NCBI RefSeq assembly: GCF_013168275.1
Contig: NZ_AP019547.1
Coordinates: 682,001-746,000 of the forward strand
Reading direction: 5' to 3'
DNA: 64,000 nt
Source: Candidatus Nitrotoga sp. AM1P
GTDB lineage: Bacteria > Pseudomonadota > Gammaproteobacteria > Burkholderiales > Gallionellaceae
This document shows, in pieces, positions 10,434 to 19,360 of the stretch. How positions within the stretch are numbered: the stretch's first letter is position 1; each line of letters starts with the position of its first letter. The notes beneath the pieces were generated by a model. The model made no database searches and was not told the origin of the DNA. It saw only the letters and a list, made by a program, of their open reading frames with translations. Made by a program: the position numbers and the translations under genes.

Positions 10434-10512
10434 GGACTCGAACTAAGGTCTCCTTAGCATGCGTAGTGGACATGGCGGTGCTCGTTGCTGAAGTCGGCTA
10501 TGGCCGAAAAGC
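10434..10512 (-). repeat. Right arm of inverted repeat flanking the hsd-prrC island
   Basis: 10485-10512 is the exact reverse complement of 3039-3066. The imperfect similarity extends inward to 10434-10443 (GGACTCGAAC), matching 3104-3113. With the left arm it brackets about 7.3 kb. Confidence 0.8.
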
Positions 10513-10644
10513 GGTCCGTTCCCATAACATCTCGACCGTCTAAAAATGACATATTGCTGCGAGTGACGAATAGCCACAATCGGACAAGCTAACCCAGCTT
10601 CAGCTCTAATATTTAAGGCGTGGCACGTCTGGTATCATTACACC

Positions 10645-12510
10645 ATGCTAAACATTCAAAATCTGACGTACCTGCAAGGCGGCACTACGCTATTGCAGCA
10701 AGTAAATTTTCAGGCGTACGCCAGCCAGCGTATCGGGTTGGTAGGCAAAAATGGCTGCGGCAAATCCACGCTATTTCGCCTGATTCGCGGCGAAGTTTTG
10801 CCGGACAGCGGCGAAATATCGCTGCAATCCGGCAAGACAATCGCTTTTGTCGAGCAGGAAATCGCTAACTCGGATCAGCCCGCTTTGGAGTTTGTGCTCG
10901 ACGGCGATGTGGAGTTGCGTGAGCTTGAAAAAAATCTGGCGCGAGAGCAGCATGATCCAGCCTGGTTCGATGCTCAGCACCGCTACGAAGCAATTAATGG
11001 CTACGTGGCCAAAGCTCGTGCCGCTCAACTGCTGAATGGATTAGGTTTTGCCAACGATACCCTGGAGCGCCCGGCCAGCAGCTTTTCCGGAGGTTGGCGC
11101 ATGCGTTTGAATCTAGCCCGCGCGCTAATGCATAGAGCCGATTTACTGTTGCTGGATGAACCCACCAATCACCTCGACTTGGAGGCGATCCTCTGGCTTG
11201 AACAATACCTTGCACGTTACCCCGGCAGCCTTATTCTGGTTTCGCATGACCGCGAATTTCTCAATGCCTGCGTCAACCGCATCGCCCATGTCCACAACCA
11301 AGTGATTGATAGCTATACCGGAAACTACGACGATTTCGAGCGTGCCCGCGCCGAGCGCATAGCACAGCAAAATCAAGCTTTTCACCAGCAGCAGGAAAAA
11401 ATTGCGCACTTGGAAGATTTTGTCCGCCGCTTCAGTGCCAAGGCAACCAAGGCTAAACAAGCACAGAGCCGCGTTAAAGCGCTGGAGCGGCTCACGCGCA
11501 TCGCCCCGGCCCATATTACAGATGGCCATTTCGAGCTAGAGATCGAAGCGCCGGAGCGTAGCCCCGATTTATTACTACGTGCCGATAAAATGGGCTTTAG
11601 TTATGGCGACAAAGCCCTATTCCATAATGTTGACTTGGTACTGCGAGCGGGCGCGCGCATTGCCTTGCTCGGGCCGAACGGCGCCGGGAAGTCCACCCTA
11701 ATCAAGCTGTTGGTGGGCGAGCTTAAGCCCACCTTGGGTCAGCTGGAAATCCCGCCGGACATCCGCATCGGTTATTTCGCCCAGCATCAGCTGGAAAACC
11801 TGGACAGCGCGGCTACGCCTTTGCAACACATGGAAAAACTGGCACCCAAAGTAACGACACTGGCACTACGCACTTTTCTCGGCCGTTTCGGTCTGGCTGG
11901 AGACAGCGAAGATCGCCCGGTGGCAAGCTTTTCCGGTGGCGAAAAAAGCCGTTTGGCGCTGGCCCTGCTTGCTTGGCAAAAGCCACATTTATTGTTGCTC
12001 GACGAACCAACTAACCATCTCGATCTGGACATGCGCGACGCTCTCACGCTGGCGCTCGAGGAATATACCGGCGCAGTGGTATTGGTGTCCCACGATCGCA
12101 GCCTGATCCGTGCCGTAGCCGATGAGTTATGGCTGGTTGCGGATGGCAATGCCAAACTGTTTGATGGCGATCTGGAAGACTACAAAAATTGGATCGAAAC
12201 ACGCCGCCCGCGCGAAACCGCTCAAGCTCAGCCAGAAAAATCGCGCCAGCCAACCGTATCCAAGCCAAATAAGAAGGTACTTCTATCGAAACAATCCAAA
12301 CTCGAAGCCGTGCTCTCAAAAGCTCAGGCGGAACTGGCTGAAGTCAATCGCCAGTTGGCTGATCCAGCTACCTATGTCAATCCTGACCGTGATGAAATCA
12401 TCAAGCTGAACACCTTGCATACAACCTTCGAAAAAAAAGTGGCCGAATTGGAGGAAAGCTGGCTTGAACTTGAAATGGCTCTTGAAATGGCTATGGAAGA
12501 AGGAATCTAG
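10645..12510 (+). CDS. ABC-F family ATP-binding protein (YheS/Uup-like)
   Basis: 621 residues with two ABC ATPase domains and no membrane segments. First domain: Walker A GKNGCGKST (about 35-43), signature SFSGGWRMRLNLARAL, Walker B LLLLDEPTNHLD. Second domain: Walker A GPNGAGKST, signature SFSGGEKSRLALALL, LLLLDEPTNHLDLDMRD. The linker between them is charged and helical (about 230-285), and the tail is a lysine/glutamate-rich coiled coil. ABC-F proteins act on the ribosome near the E site to relieve stalling. Length and motif spellings fit the YheS branch better than Uup. It stands alone. Confidence 0.9.
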   Translation: MLNIQNLTYLQGGTTLLQQVNFQAYASQRIGLVGKNGCGKSTLFRLIRGEVLPDSGEISLQSGKTIAFVEQEIANSDQPALEFVLDGDVELRELEKNLAREQHDPAWFDAQHRYEAINGYVAKARAAQLLNGLGFANDTLERPASSFSGGWRMRLNLARALMHRADLLLLDEPTNHLDLEAILWLEQYLARYPGSLILVSHDREFLNACVNRIAHVHNQVIDSYTGNYDDFERARAERIAQQNQAFHQQQEKIAHLEDFVRRFSAKATKAKQAQSRVKALERLTRIAPAHITDGHFELEIEAPERSPDLLLRADKMGFSYGDKALFHNVDLVLRAGARIALLGPNGAGKSTLIKLLVGELKPTLGQLEIPPDIRIGYFAQHQLENLDSAATPLQHMEKLAPKVTTLALRTFLGRFGLAGDSEDRPVASFSGGEKSRLALALLAWQKPHLLLLDEPTNHLDLDMRDALTLALEEYTGAVVLVSHDRSLIRAVADELWLVADGNAKLFDGDLEDYKNWIETRRPRETAQAQPEKSRQPTVSKPNKKVLLSKQSKLEAVLSKAQAELAEVNRQLADPATYVNPDRDEIIKLNTLHTTFEKKVAELEESWLELEMALEMAMEEGI

Positions 12511-12549
12511 CTCCGACGACCCAATATCCTTAAGGCCACGTTGAACAAA

Positions 12550-12674
12550 TCCGTTCGCGTTGAGCTTGTCAAAACGAGCTTGTCAAAAAAAGCTTGTCGA
12601 AACAAGCTTGTCAAAACACAATCCTTGCAAATCAATAAGTTGCCAATGGTTTCGACAGGCTCAGCCCGAACGGA
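12550..12674. repeat. Dispersed inverted repeat with an internal 4 x 14-bp tandem
   Basis: The ends are CCGTTCGCGTTGAGCTTGTC and, inverted, GACAGGCTCAGCCCGAACGG, the same family as the repeat inside the methyltransferase gene at 37732-37827. The left arm is expanded into four head-to-tail 14-base units (12562-12617) of the form GAGCTTGTCAAAAC. It lies between the convergent ABC-F gene and cysM, where it may also act as a transcription stop. Confidence 0.7.
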
Positions 12675-12715
12675 GGGACTTGTTCAGCATTGCCTTAATT
12701 TCAAAAGCAAGCACA

Positions 12716-13603
12716 TCACGCTGGAAATACACCTGTGCTCAAATAACGATCTCCACGATCACACACAATGAACACGATGGTTGCGTTTTGCACCGTCTGC
12801 GCTACGCGTAGGGCCACTGCTAGCGCACCGCCGGATGAGATGCCACAAAAAATGCCTTCTTCACTCGCCAGACGACGAGTCATTTCTTCCGCCTCTTGCT
12901 GACCAACGTTCTCCAGCTTGTCTACACGTTTGGTATCATAAATTTTCGGAAGGTAAGCTTCAGGCCATTTGCGAATGCCGGGGATTTGCGCACCTTCTTC
13001 CGGTTGTGCACCGATGATTTGAATGTGGGGATTTTTTTCCTTGAAATAGCGCGAACATCCCATGATTGTGCCGGTGGTGCCCATACTACTAATGAAATGA
13101 GTGATACCACCTTGCGTATCTCGCCAAATTTCCGGGGCGGTGCCCTGATAATGAGCCAGAGGATTGTCCACGTTAGCGAATTGGTCGAGGATGACCCCGC
13201 GCCCTTCGTCGCGTAGTTTCTCTGCCATATCGCGCGCCAATTCCATGCTGCCCTCCTGGGATGTCAGCACCAATTCCGCGCCATAGGCGCGCATGCTCTG
13301 TCGACGCTCGATACTCTGGTTTTCAGGCATTACCAGTATCATCTTATAGCCTCGCATGGCTGCTACCATCGCAAGTGCAATGCCAGTATTGCCACTGGTT
13401 GCTTCTATTAGCGTGTCACCGGGTTTAATATCACCGCGCTTTTCGGCCTGCATGATCATTGAGAGCGCAGGACGATCTTTCACCGAGCCCGCAGGATTGT
13501 TGCCTTCCAACTTGGCCAACAGCACATTACTCGTTACACCGGGAATACGTTTTAGCCGGACCAGCGGCGTGTTGCCAACAAAATGTTCAATAGTGTGGTA
13601 CAT
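12716..13603 (-). CDS. cysM: Cysteine synthase B (O-acetylserine sulfhydrylase), CysM-like
   Basis: 295 residues, the usual length of CysM. It begins MYHTIEHFVGNTPLVRLKR. The PLP-binding lysine is K42 in GNNPAGSVKDRPA, and the substrate loop reads EATSGNTGIALAM. A glycine-rich phosphate-binding region follows (ISSMGTTGTIMG). The enzyme makes cysteine from O-acetylserine and sulfide or thiosulfate in the cytoplasm. It is transcribed leftward, alone. The long 3' half reads GISSGGALAVALRVAQ, as expected. The assignment to CysM rather than CysK rests on the shorter length and the ISSMGTTGTIMG stretch. Confidence 0.92.
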   Translation of the reverse strand: MYHTIEHFVGNTPLVRLKRIPGVTSNVLLAKLEGNNPAGSVKDRPALSMIMQAEKRGDIKPGDTLIEATSGNTGIALAMVAAMRGYKMILVMPENQSIERRQSMRAYGAELVLTSQEGSMELARDMAEKLRDEGRGVILDQFANVDNPLAHYQGTAPEIWRDTQGGITHFISSMGTTGTIMGCSRYFKEKNPHIQIIGAQPEEGAQIPGIRKWPEAYLPKIYDTKRVDKLENVGQQEAEEMTRRLASEEGIFCGISSGGALAVALRVAQTVQNATIVFIVCDRGDRYLSTGVFPA

Positions 13604-13648
13604 CTATATGTTCCTGAAACAAAGGTATTATCTTACCATTACATACAG

Positions 13649-13700
13649 GTACAAATAACAACCCCGTCAAGCTCACGCCAGACGGGGTTGTTATTTGTAC
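13649..13700. terminator. 20-bp perfect hairpin between comEA-like gene and cysM
   Basis: Arms 13649-13668 and 13681-13700 are perfect reverse complements (GTACAAATAACAACCCCGTC / GACGGGGTTGTTATTTGTAC) around a 12-base loop. It lies downstream of the comEA-like gene and upstream of cysM, both leftward. No T-run follows directly on either strand, so it may be a terminator of weak type, an RNA-stabilising stem or a mobile palindrome. Confidence 0.5.
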
Positions 13701-13846
13701 TACATCAAAAACTTAAAATAAAACCTTGTATAGCCTTAGATGACCGGGAATGGTATCTAACCTGTAATGGGGAAAAGCAAAACAACCCAATACTTACCGG
13801 TATCATCGTTGCAGGCGTAAACAGAATCTCAGCTATAAATTACTTT

Positions 13847-14155
13847 TCACTTTGTTTTTTTGTCGGTTGCTTTAACTGCCGCTGGCTTGTTAGCAGGAGA
13901 AATACCGGCCACTGTCAACTCGGAACGTAATTTTTTTACCGACTTGCTACCAAAACCTTTAACATTTTCTAATTCATCTACGCTCTTGAATGCACCATTC
14001 TTTTTGCGGTAATCGATGATTAATTGAGCCTTCACCGGGCCTATACCCTTCACTCCATCTAAATCATCCTTTGTGGCCGTATTCAGGTTCACAGTAGCCA
14101 TCGCCATGCTGGTAGAAATAATTAGTGAAATAAACGTCAGTAGCAATTTTTTCAT
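13847..14155 (-). CDS. ComEA-like helix-hairpin-helix DNA-binding protein
   Basis: 102 residues. A signal peptide (MKKLLLTFISLIISTSMAMA) is followed by a ComEA-type domain with two helix-hairpin-helix motifs: VNLNTATKDDLDGVKGIGPVKA and ELENVKGFGSKSVKKL. The tail is rich in lysine and alanine. Such small periplasmic proteins bind double-stranded DNA and take part in DNA uptake in competent bacteria; in many betaproteobacteria they are encoded alone, as here. No other competence gene is in the window. Confidence 0.88.
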   Translation of the reverse strand: MKKLLLTFISLIISTSMAMATVNLNTATKDDLDGVKGIGPVKAQLIIDYRKKNGAFKSVDELENVKGFGSKSVKKLRSELTVAGISPANKPAAVKATDKKTK

Positions 14156-14657
14156 TATAGCCCTCTTGCAAAAATGAACGACGGAGTCGCCCTTCGATCA
14201 AAAACGCATGGCACCCTAACAACGTTGACTGGCCTAACAAAACTCACATAATCCACCTAAGGAGACGCTGATTAATTCAAAATTTCGCGGAATTTATAGC
14301 GTAACAAATTGATTTTTAAATATATTTAACTATTAAATGCGAGTTAATCAGCGCTTCCCTAATTTTCCACCGTAAGCGTCTCTTGTCATAATTTCCACTG
14401 ATATTAATAAAAATATTAATTCAAAGCAGGCGATTGCTATTAACAGACTATGTGAAAATTCAAATATGGTCGGTGTATGTAACGGACAGAGTAGACCATG
14501 TAAAGAGGATAGAATTTATAATAGAGTACCCTGGCGGGGTAGTAGCTGCGCTCTTATGATTCACTGACTTTCAATCAGCATTAATGCCAAGGATATTTGG
14601 CAGGCGTAAGTATCAAAACCAGTTATCTAACGAGGTGTGATAATTAAGAGCAATCCA
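14156..14657. other. Intergenic region containing a MITE
   Basis: About 500 bases between the divergent comEA-like and BrkB genes. It holds the 98-bp MITE at 14261-14358. The remainder is AT-rich, with no open frame of note. Promoters for both neighbours must lie here. Confidence 0.5.
14261..14358. mobile_element. 98-bp MITE, IS5-type ends with CTAA target duplication
   Basis: Terminal inverted repeats GGAGACGCTGATTAA and TTAATCAGCGCTTCC agree at 13 of 15 positions. The element is flanked on both sides by CTAA (14257-14260 and 14359-14362), a four-base duplication that fits the YTAR target of IS5-group elements. The interior is AT-rich and noncoding, so movement would need a transposase from elsewhere. 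Confidence 0.75.
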
Positions 14658-15563
14658 ATGAATATCAAACAAATTTTTAATCTTATCAAAGCCACTTTTA
14701 CAGCGTGGATTGATGACAATGCACCCAGCATGGGAGCAGCACTTGCCTATTACACCGTGTTTTCGATTGCTCCACTTCTACTAATTGTTATATCTGTAGC
14801 GGGACTTATTTTTGGCGTTGATGTAGCAAGGGGAGAGATTTTTACTCAACTACAGGGCTTAATGGGGAAAACCGGGGCATTAGTTGTACAAGGTTTGCTT
14901 GAAAGCGTGAGTAAACCGGCAGAGAGTGTAACTGCCGCTATTATTGGCGTGATTTTGCTCCTTGTTGGTGCAACTACAGTATTTGCCGAGTTGCAGGACG
15001 ACCTGGATAGAATATGGCGTGCACCAAAAAGAACCGAAGATGCGGGGATATTTGGATTAATCCGCACGCGAGTGCTTTCTTTTGGAATGATCTTGGGAAT
15101 AGGTTTTTTATTGATTGTTTCGCTTATATTTAGTGCTGCGTTGGCAGCATTAGGGAAATGGTGGGAGCCTGTATTTGGCGGGTTTAGGCTACTCGCAAAC
15201 TTAGTCGATATTACGCTGAGTTTTTTGATAATTACCCTTGCATTTGCAATGATCTACAAGTTAATGCCACGAATGAAGATCGATTGGCGCGATGTATGGA
15301 TTGGTGCGGTGGTTACCGCGTTTCTGTTTACAATCGGCAAATTCCTGATCGGTTTTTATATTGGCAGAAGTGGCGTTGCTTCAGGATTTGGAGCGGCAGG
15401 GTCGCTTGTTGTTTTATTGGTATGGATATATTACTCAGCTCAGATTTTTTTGATGGGTGCGGAATTTACGCGGATCTACTCTTATACGTTCGGATCGCAC
15501 AAAGATCAGCCCACACAAACGGCAACTGGTCTGGCTAACAAAACAGAAATTCGCATCTCTTGA
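14658..15563 (+). CDS. YihY/BrkB family inner-membrane protein
   Basis: About 301 residues from the ATG at 14658, preceded by AAGAG; a GTG at 14637 would add seven residues but has its Shine-Dalgarno too close. The family signature is plain: [21 protein letters not shown] near the start, then six hydrophobic segments and [24 protein letters not shown] near the end. The protein is an integral membrane protein of unproven function (once called ribonuclease BN or serum-resistance BrkB in relatives). It stands alone and converges on the M48 protease gene. Confidence 0.9.
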   Translation: MNIKQIFNLIKATFTAWIDDNAPSMGAALAYYTVFSIAPLLLIVISVAGLIFGVDVARGEIFTQLQGLMGKTGALVVQGLLESVSKPAESVTAAIIGVILLLVGATTVFAELQDDLDRIWRAPKRTEDAGIFGLIRTRVLSFGMILGIGFLLIVSLIFSAALAALGKWWEPVFGGFRLLANLVDITLSFLIITLAFAMIYKLMPRMKIDWRDVWIGAVVTAFLFTIGKFLIGFYIGRSGVASGFGAAGSLVVLLVWIYYSAQIFLMGAEFTRIYSYTFGSHKDQPTQTATGLANKTEIRIS

Positions 15564-15612
15564 ATATTTGCTTGAGTATGCTATGCAAATGGTGTCTCCA
15601 AAAACAAGGAAC

Positions 15613-16755
15613 TCATCTGTCAAGCTTTCTCACATGGTTTGAAATGTGCGCAGGGAGTACTGCTTTAATCGCTGTGTAATCATAAGGCAATGGCTTGGCC
15701 GCGACAGTTGCCGGTGGTAGTGCTTTAATGGCGGCATCAAGCGACATGAAGCGGTCGTTGCTTGCAGGATGAGACGAGAACCATTCCAGATTACGAGTCT
15801 CTTTTTCACTCATTTTTCGAAAAAAATCACGCATTCCTATAGGTGAAATACCAGAGCCCACCAAGGCTTTGAGACCCTCCATGTCGGCTTCTGCTTCATG
15901 CTGACGTGAAAACTTATACTTGATCAGAGCAGAACCAAGTGAAGCCACACCGCTGAGATCGCCGAACACCAGGCTGGCAGTTACCATCAGACCTGCTGAT
16001 TTCACCATGCCATTCAGACTGTGACGTTTTTCCACGTGCTGGATTTCATGCGCAATAACCCCCGCTACCTGTTCAGCATTATCGGCCAGTGCCAGTAACC
16101 CGGTGTTTATTACAATGAAACCTCCGGGCATCGCAAAAGCGTTAACTGACGCATCGTCCGCCACATAAAATTCATATTGATATGCCGAGCCTTGCGCTAG
16201 CCGCGCACCTATTTCTCGTACCATGGTGGCACCCGGACCTTCGGCCAGTGTTAAGTGCTGCTTGGTGAGCGCGAATATTTGCTCGCCCCATTTGCGTTCC
16301 TGTGTCACCGTCACATGCGAAATGGCCCATGCAGCAAGTCTCTCGTGCTCCCATATAATCGCAATGAGCACCAACGTCGGCAATAAGAATATGCCCCAGA
16401 TGAATGCATTTGACCAAGCTCGAGTCGCTCTATCCTGTATTTTGGCTCCAGCCGTTTTGATGTTTTCTTTATTCTGAGTGGCAGTCTTGTGTTGTGCTTT
16501 AAGTGTGGTTACCGATGATAAGTCTGATACTGTCAGCATATAACTCCCAGCACGCCCCTGCCATTCGATCATCACTTGACTGTCATTAAATCCCCCCTTA
16601 CGCACAGAGATATCGCGCCAGGCAGGCGTTCCGTCGTAGTCATCCTGCGTGGTTAGTCGCAATCCATAGTTCGATACCAAGACTTCAACCGGGCTGCCGG
16701 TACTCTGAAATCCTGGCCCCCAAGCAAGCCCTATGATTTTATTAAGCTCAGCCAT
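15613..16755 (-). CDS. M48-family membrane metalloprotease
   Basis: 380 residues. A cytoplasmic-looking N-terminal domain (1-110) precedes one clear membrane segment (about 118-136). Then comes the M48 peptidase domain with zinc motif HEIQH (236-240) and a downstream acidic ligand in RQHEAEADMEGL (285-295). NAFAMPGGFIVINTGLL is the usual M48 substrate-cleft sequence. It ends with SSHPASNDRFMSLDAAI, typical of the BepA/Oma1 branch. Such proteases handle misfolded envelope proteins. It follows the AIM24-like gene by 28 bases on the same strand, so the two are probably co-transcribed. The N-terminal extension is not one I recognise. Confidence 0.88.
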   Translation of the reverse strand: MAELNKIIGLAWGPGFQSTGSPVEVLVSNYGLRLTTQDDYDGTPAWRDISVRKGGFNDSQVMIEWQGRAGSYMLTVSDLSSVTTLKAQHKTATQNKENIKTAGAKIQDRATRAWSNAFIWGIFLLPTLVLIAIIWEHERLAAWAISHVTVTQERKWGEQIFALTKQHLTLAEGPGATMVREIGARLAQGSAYQYEFYVADDASVNAFAMPGGFIVINTGLLALADNAEQVAGVIAHEIQHVEKRHSLNGMVKSAGLMVTASLVFGDLSGVASLGSALIKYKFSRQHEAEADMEGLKALVGSGISPIGMRDFFRKMSEKETRNLEWFSSHPASNDRFMSLDAAIKALPPATVAAKPLPYDYTAIKAVLPAHISNHVRKLDR

Positions 16756-16783
16756 GTCGAATTGAGATAGTTGAACTTACCGC

Positions 16784-17599
16784 TTAGTCATCGCCATTAA
16801 ATATACCTCCCAAGATGCCGCCTTCCTCCCGCCCACCGCCACTACCCAAACCAAATGCGCTGGCTACACCACTACTTTTTGGTGCTGCGGCAAAAATGCG
16901 CGAAGCCAGCCGATTGAATGGTAAGGATTGGATGATGACCATACCTGGCCCACGTAATACGGCGAAAAACAGACCTTCGCCTCCAAATAACGCGGTCTTG
17001 ATTTTGCCCACATATTGAATATCGTAGTCTACGGTAGGTTGCATTGCTACCAGGCAACCAGTATCAACGCGTAGCGTTTCACCCGGTGCTAAATCGCGCT
17101 TCATCATGGTGCCCCCGGCATGAATGAATGCCAAACCATCCCCTTCCAGTTTTTGCATGATGAAGCCTTCGCCACCAAAAAATCCGGTACCCAGTTTTTT
17201 CTGGAATGCGATTGACAGCGAAACCCCTTTGGCAGCGCATAGAAAGGCGTCTTTTTGACAAATAAGAGAGCCACCGAGTTTGGACAGATCCATCGGCAAC
17301 AATTTCCCTGGATAGGGCGCGCCGAACGCAACTTTCTTTTTCCCGGAGCCTTTGTTTGTATAAACAGTGGTGAAGAGCGATTCACCAGTGAGCACTCGTT
17401 TACCAGCCCCCAGCAGCTTGCCAAAAATACCAGACTGTTGCGCCGAGCCATCACCGAATATCGTGTCCATATCAATGCCATCTTCCATGTACATCATGGA
17501 ACTGGCTTCGCCTACGGCGGATTCCTCAGGATCAAGTTCGATTTCTACAAACTGCATTTCTGATCCGTAAATTTGGTAGTCGATAACATCCATTGCCAT
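16784..17599 (-). CDS. AIM24/TIGR00266 family protein
   Basis: 271 residues. The sequence has the glycine-rich beta-helix style of the AIM24 family: [26 protein letters not shown]-type repeats ([31 protein letters not shown]) and [23 protein letters not shown]. The last 25 residues are glycine-rich and of low complexity ([16 protein letters not shown]). Function is unproven in bacteria; a yeast relative is mitochondrial. It is the first gene of a leftward pair with the M48 protease, which suggests a joint role at the membrane. Confidence 0.85.
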   Translation of the reverse strand: MAMDVIDYQIYGSEMQFVEIELDPEESAVGEASSMMYMEDGIDMDTIFGDGSAQQSGIFGKLLGAGKRVLTGESLFTTVYTNKGSGKKKVAFGAPYPGKLLPMDLSKLGGSLICQKDAFLCAAKGVSLSIAFQKKLGTGFFGGEGFIMQKLEGDGLAFIHAGGTMMKRDLAPGETLRVDTGCLVAMQPTVDYDIQYVGKIKTALFGGEGLFFAVLRGPGMVIIQSLPFNRLASRIFAAAPKSSGVASAFGLGSGGGREEGGILGGIFNGDD

Positions 17600-17867
17600 G
17601 TAATACTCCTTTAATTTGTTGATTTATACGCCGTATTGTTTTCTATATGATATTTACAATATTGAAACCAGAAAAACGTTAGAGCTATCTTTAAAATATA
17701 AGAAATCCTCTTATTTTTTCTCCGAATAACATTGACTATGTAGCAGTCATATATGCTTCAAAGGATTGGCTAAATTATCTTTTAGATTGATAGCTTATAA
17801 TTAGCACAACCTCTCTTGGAAACATTAACGCCATATTATTTATAATAAAAAATATTAAAACGACCAA

Positions 17868-18389
17868 ATGATTATTGAAGATCCTTCGATAGCTCACATT
17901 CATAGCTTTCCGCCAATCGAAACAAATAATTCAAGAATCCTTATCCTTGGCACGATGCCAGGCAAGGCCTCCTTGCAAGCACAACAGTATTATGCACATC
18001 CACGAAACGTATTCTGGAAGATTATTAGCGAAATTCTTGGCGTCAAGGACGTAAATTCTTATGAAGCAAGAACATCATCAATTGTTGCGGCAAGAATTGC
18101 ACTCTGGGACGTTTTGAAGTCATGCAGGCGGGAGAGTAGTCTCGATTCTGATATAGACCATGACACGATCATGCTAAACGATTTTGCGAGTTTTTTTAAA
18201 AATCACCCGCACATTCATAGGGTGTGTTTTAACGGAGCCAAAGCGGAAAGTCTGTATATGAAACTTGTGCAACCATTTCTTCAAACCTCCTCAAATATCA
18301 AATATATTCGCCTGCCTTCGACGAGTCCAGCGAATGCCACAACTTCCTTTGATAAGAAATTAGGGGCATGGAAGGCAATAGCAAGTTGA
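17868..18389 (+). CDS. DNA-deoxyinosine (hypoxanthine) glycosylase, UDG superfamily
   Basis: 173 residues. The N-terminal part has SFPPIETNNSRILILGTMPGKASL, followed by YYAHPRNVFWKI, the motif pattern of the small family 6 uracil/hypoxanthine-DNA glycosylases. The C-terminal part reads RLPSTSPANATTSFDKKLGAW, another conserved block. The enzyme would remove deaminated adenine (hypoxanthine) from DNA as the first step of base excision repair. The upstream 268 bases are very AT-rich; no obvious Shine-Dalgarno precedes the ATG, and the ORF stands alone. Which deaminated base it prefers cannot be read from sequence. Confidence 0.85.
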   Translation: MIIEDPSIAHIHSFPPIETNNSRILILGTMPGKASLQAQQYYAHPRNVFWKIISEILGVKDVNSYEARTSSIVAARIALWDVLKSCRRESSLDSDIDHDTIMLNDFASFFKNHPHIHRVCFNGAKAESLYMKLVQPFLQTSSNIKYIRLPSTSPANATTSFDKKLGAWKAIAS

Positions 18390-18608
18390 TGCTTAACCTT
18401 CTTCATAAGCTTGCTACCGCACAGATTCCTCTTTAATAAGACGGCTATAATTATCCGTAAATGTGATAATAACGCAGTACATCGTATCTACGGATTCACT
18501 CCAAATCTCAACCTACTAGAGGATCACCACCATATGATATAAATCGCTCACATGAAAACCCTAATCTTTAATCACTGAACTAACTAATAATAAAATAAAG
18601 GAATATTC

Positions 18609-19154
18609 ATGACTATCCATAATTTTCTTAAGCTACAAGTATTTGCACTACTATTTGCTGCAATTATTTCTCCACTAAGTGCAGTTGCTGATATTGTTTC
18701 AAATCCGGCAACGATAAAGTTTGTCTTGGGTACACACGAAGTTTTAGATTATGGAAAAGATAGTTGTTCTTATCCTAAATTTGCTGGCACGATAACTGGA
18801 ATAGGAAGTGGCACGATTACTGAGATAGGAAAAAAAAGCAAACGTTTAGGTGTACTTTCTCTGATAGCCGATGATTGCATTACTCCAAATCCGATGCAGA
18901 ATTCTTTTTCGGCCAGAGGAAATTTGATGCTTACTACTGGTAACGGCGACAATATCATGGCCAATTATTCTGTTTCCTTTATTCCGACCAGTATTCCACT
19001 AATCTATAAGTATGAGGATTTTGATCTCCACATAAGCGGAGGAACGGGTCTCTTCACGGGAGCAACCGGGTCAGGTATCTTGGAAGGAACGTCTAATATC
19101 AAAACGGGACTAGGGATAGTTGAAGGCACTATTACTATGTATATTTCCAAATGA
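18609..19154 (+). CDS. Secreted hypothetical protein
   Basis: 181 residues. A signal peptide is clear (MTIHNFLKLQVFALLFAAII..., likely cleaved after AVA near residue 27). The mature part is rich in glycine, threonine and isoleucine with alternating hydrophobic strands (GTITGIGSGTITEIGKKSKR, GTGLFTGATGSGILEGTSN), so a small beta-barrel or jelly-roll fold is probable. The GTGLFTGATGSG pattern is seen in exported all-beta proteins of unknown role. AAGGA precedes the ATG. I do not recognise the family. Confidence 0.7.
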   Translation: MTIHNFLKLQVFALLFAAIISPLSAVADIVSNPATIKFVLGTHEVLDYGKDSCSYPKFAGTITGIGSGTITEIGKKSKRLGVLSLIADDCITPNPMQNSFSARGNLMLTTGNGDNIMANYSVSFIPTSIPLIYKYEDFDLHISGGTGLFTGATGSGILEGTSNIKTGLGIVEGTITMYISK

Positions 19155-19360
19155 GCCTTACGTAAGCCGATGTGCATCTATTTTTTCCGTGGCTGTCCAT
19201 TTTCAGTTGAATACGCAATTTGAACTTGGCGGCCCACCCCATAGATAGGAAGTTGCGTTTGATCGCTTCGCTATTACAATTCTGAAAACGAATACCGCAT
19301 CCCTAACAAATTCGGTATACACAAAATTCAGGTATCTTCCCCTTTATCCCCCTCTATTTA

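Larger units (their letters stand above)
10286..10644. other. Intergenic region behind hsdR
   Basis: 359 bases between hsdR and the ABC-F gene. It contains an attC-like site (10311-10381) and the right arm of the island-flanking inverted repeat (10434-10512). Promoter sequences for the ABC-F gene should lie near 10570-10640. No other gene is visible. Confidence 0.5.

Noticed and set aside
3039..10512. Whole hsd island as a single integron cassette ending at the attC-like site
   Set aside because: The segment is far larger than known cassettes and no matching site or integrase is seen at the left; the two observations are reported separately.
15566..15590. Terminator hairpin between the BrkB-like and M48 genes
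   Set aside because: Only six bases pair around ATTTGC...GCAAAT, and the stem is too weak to call.
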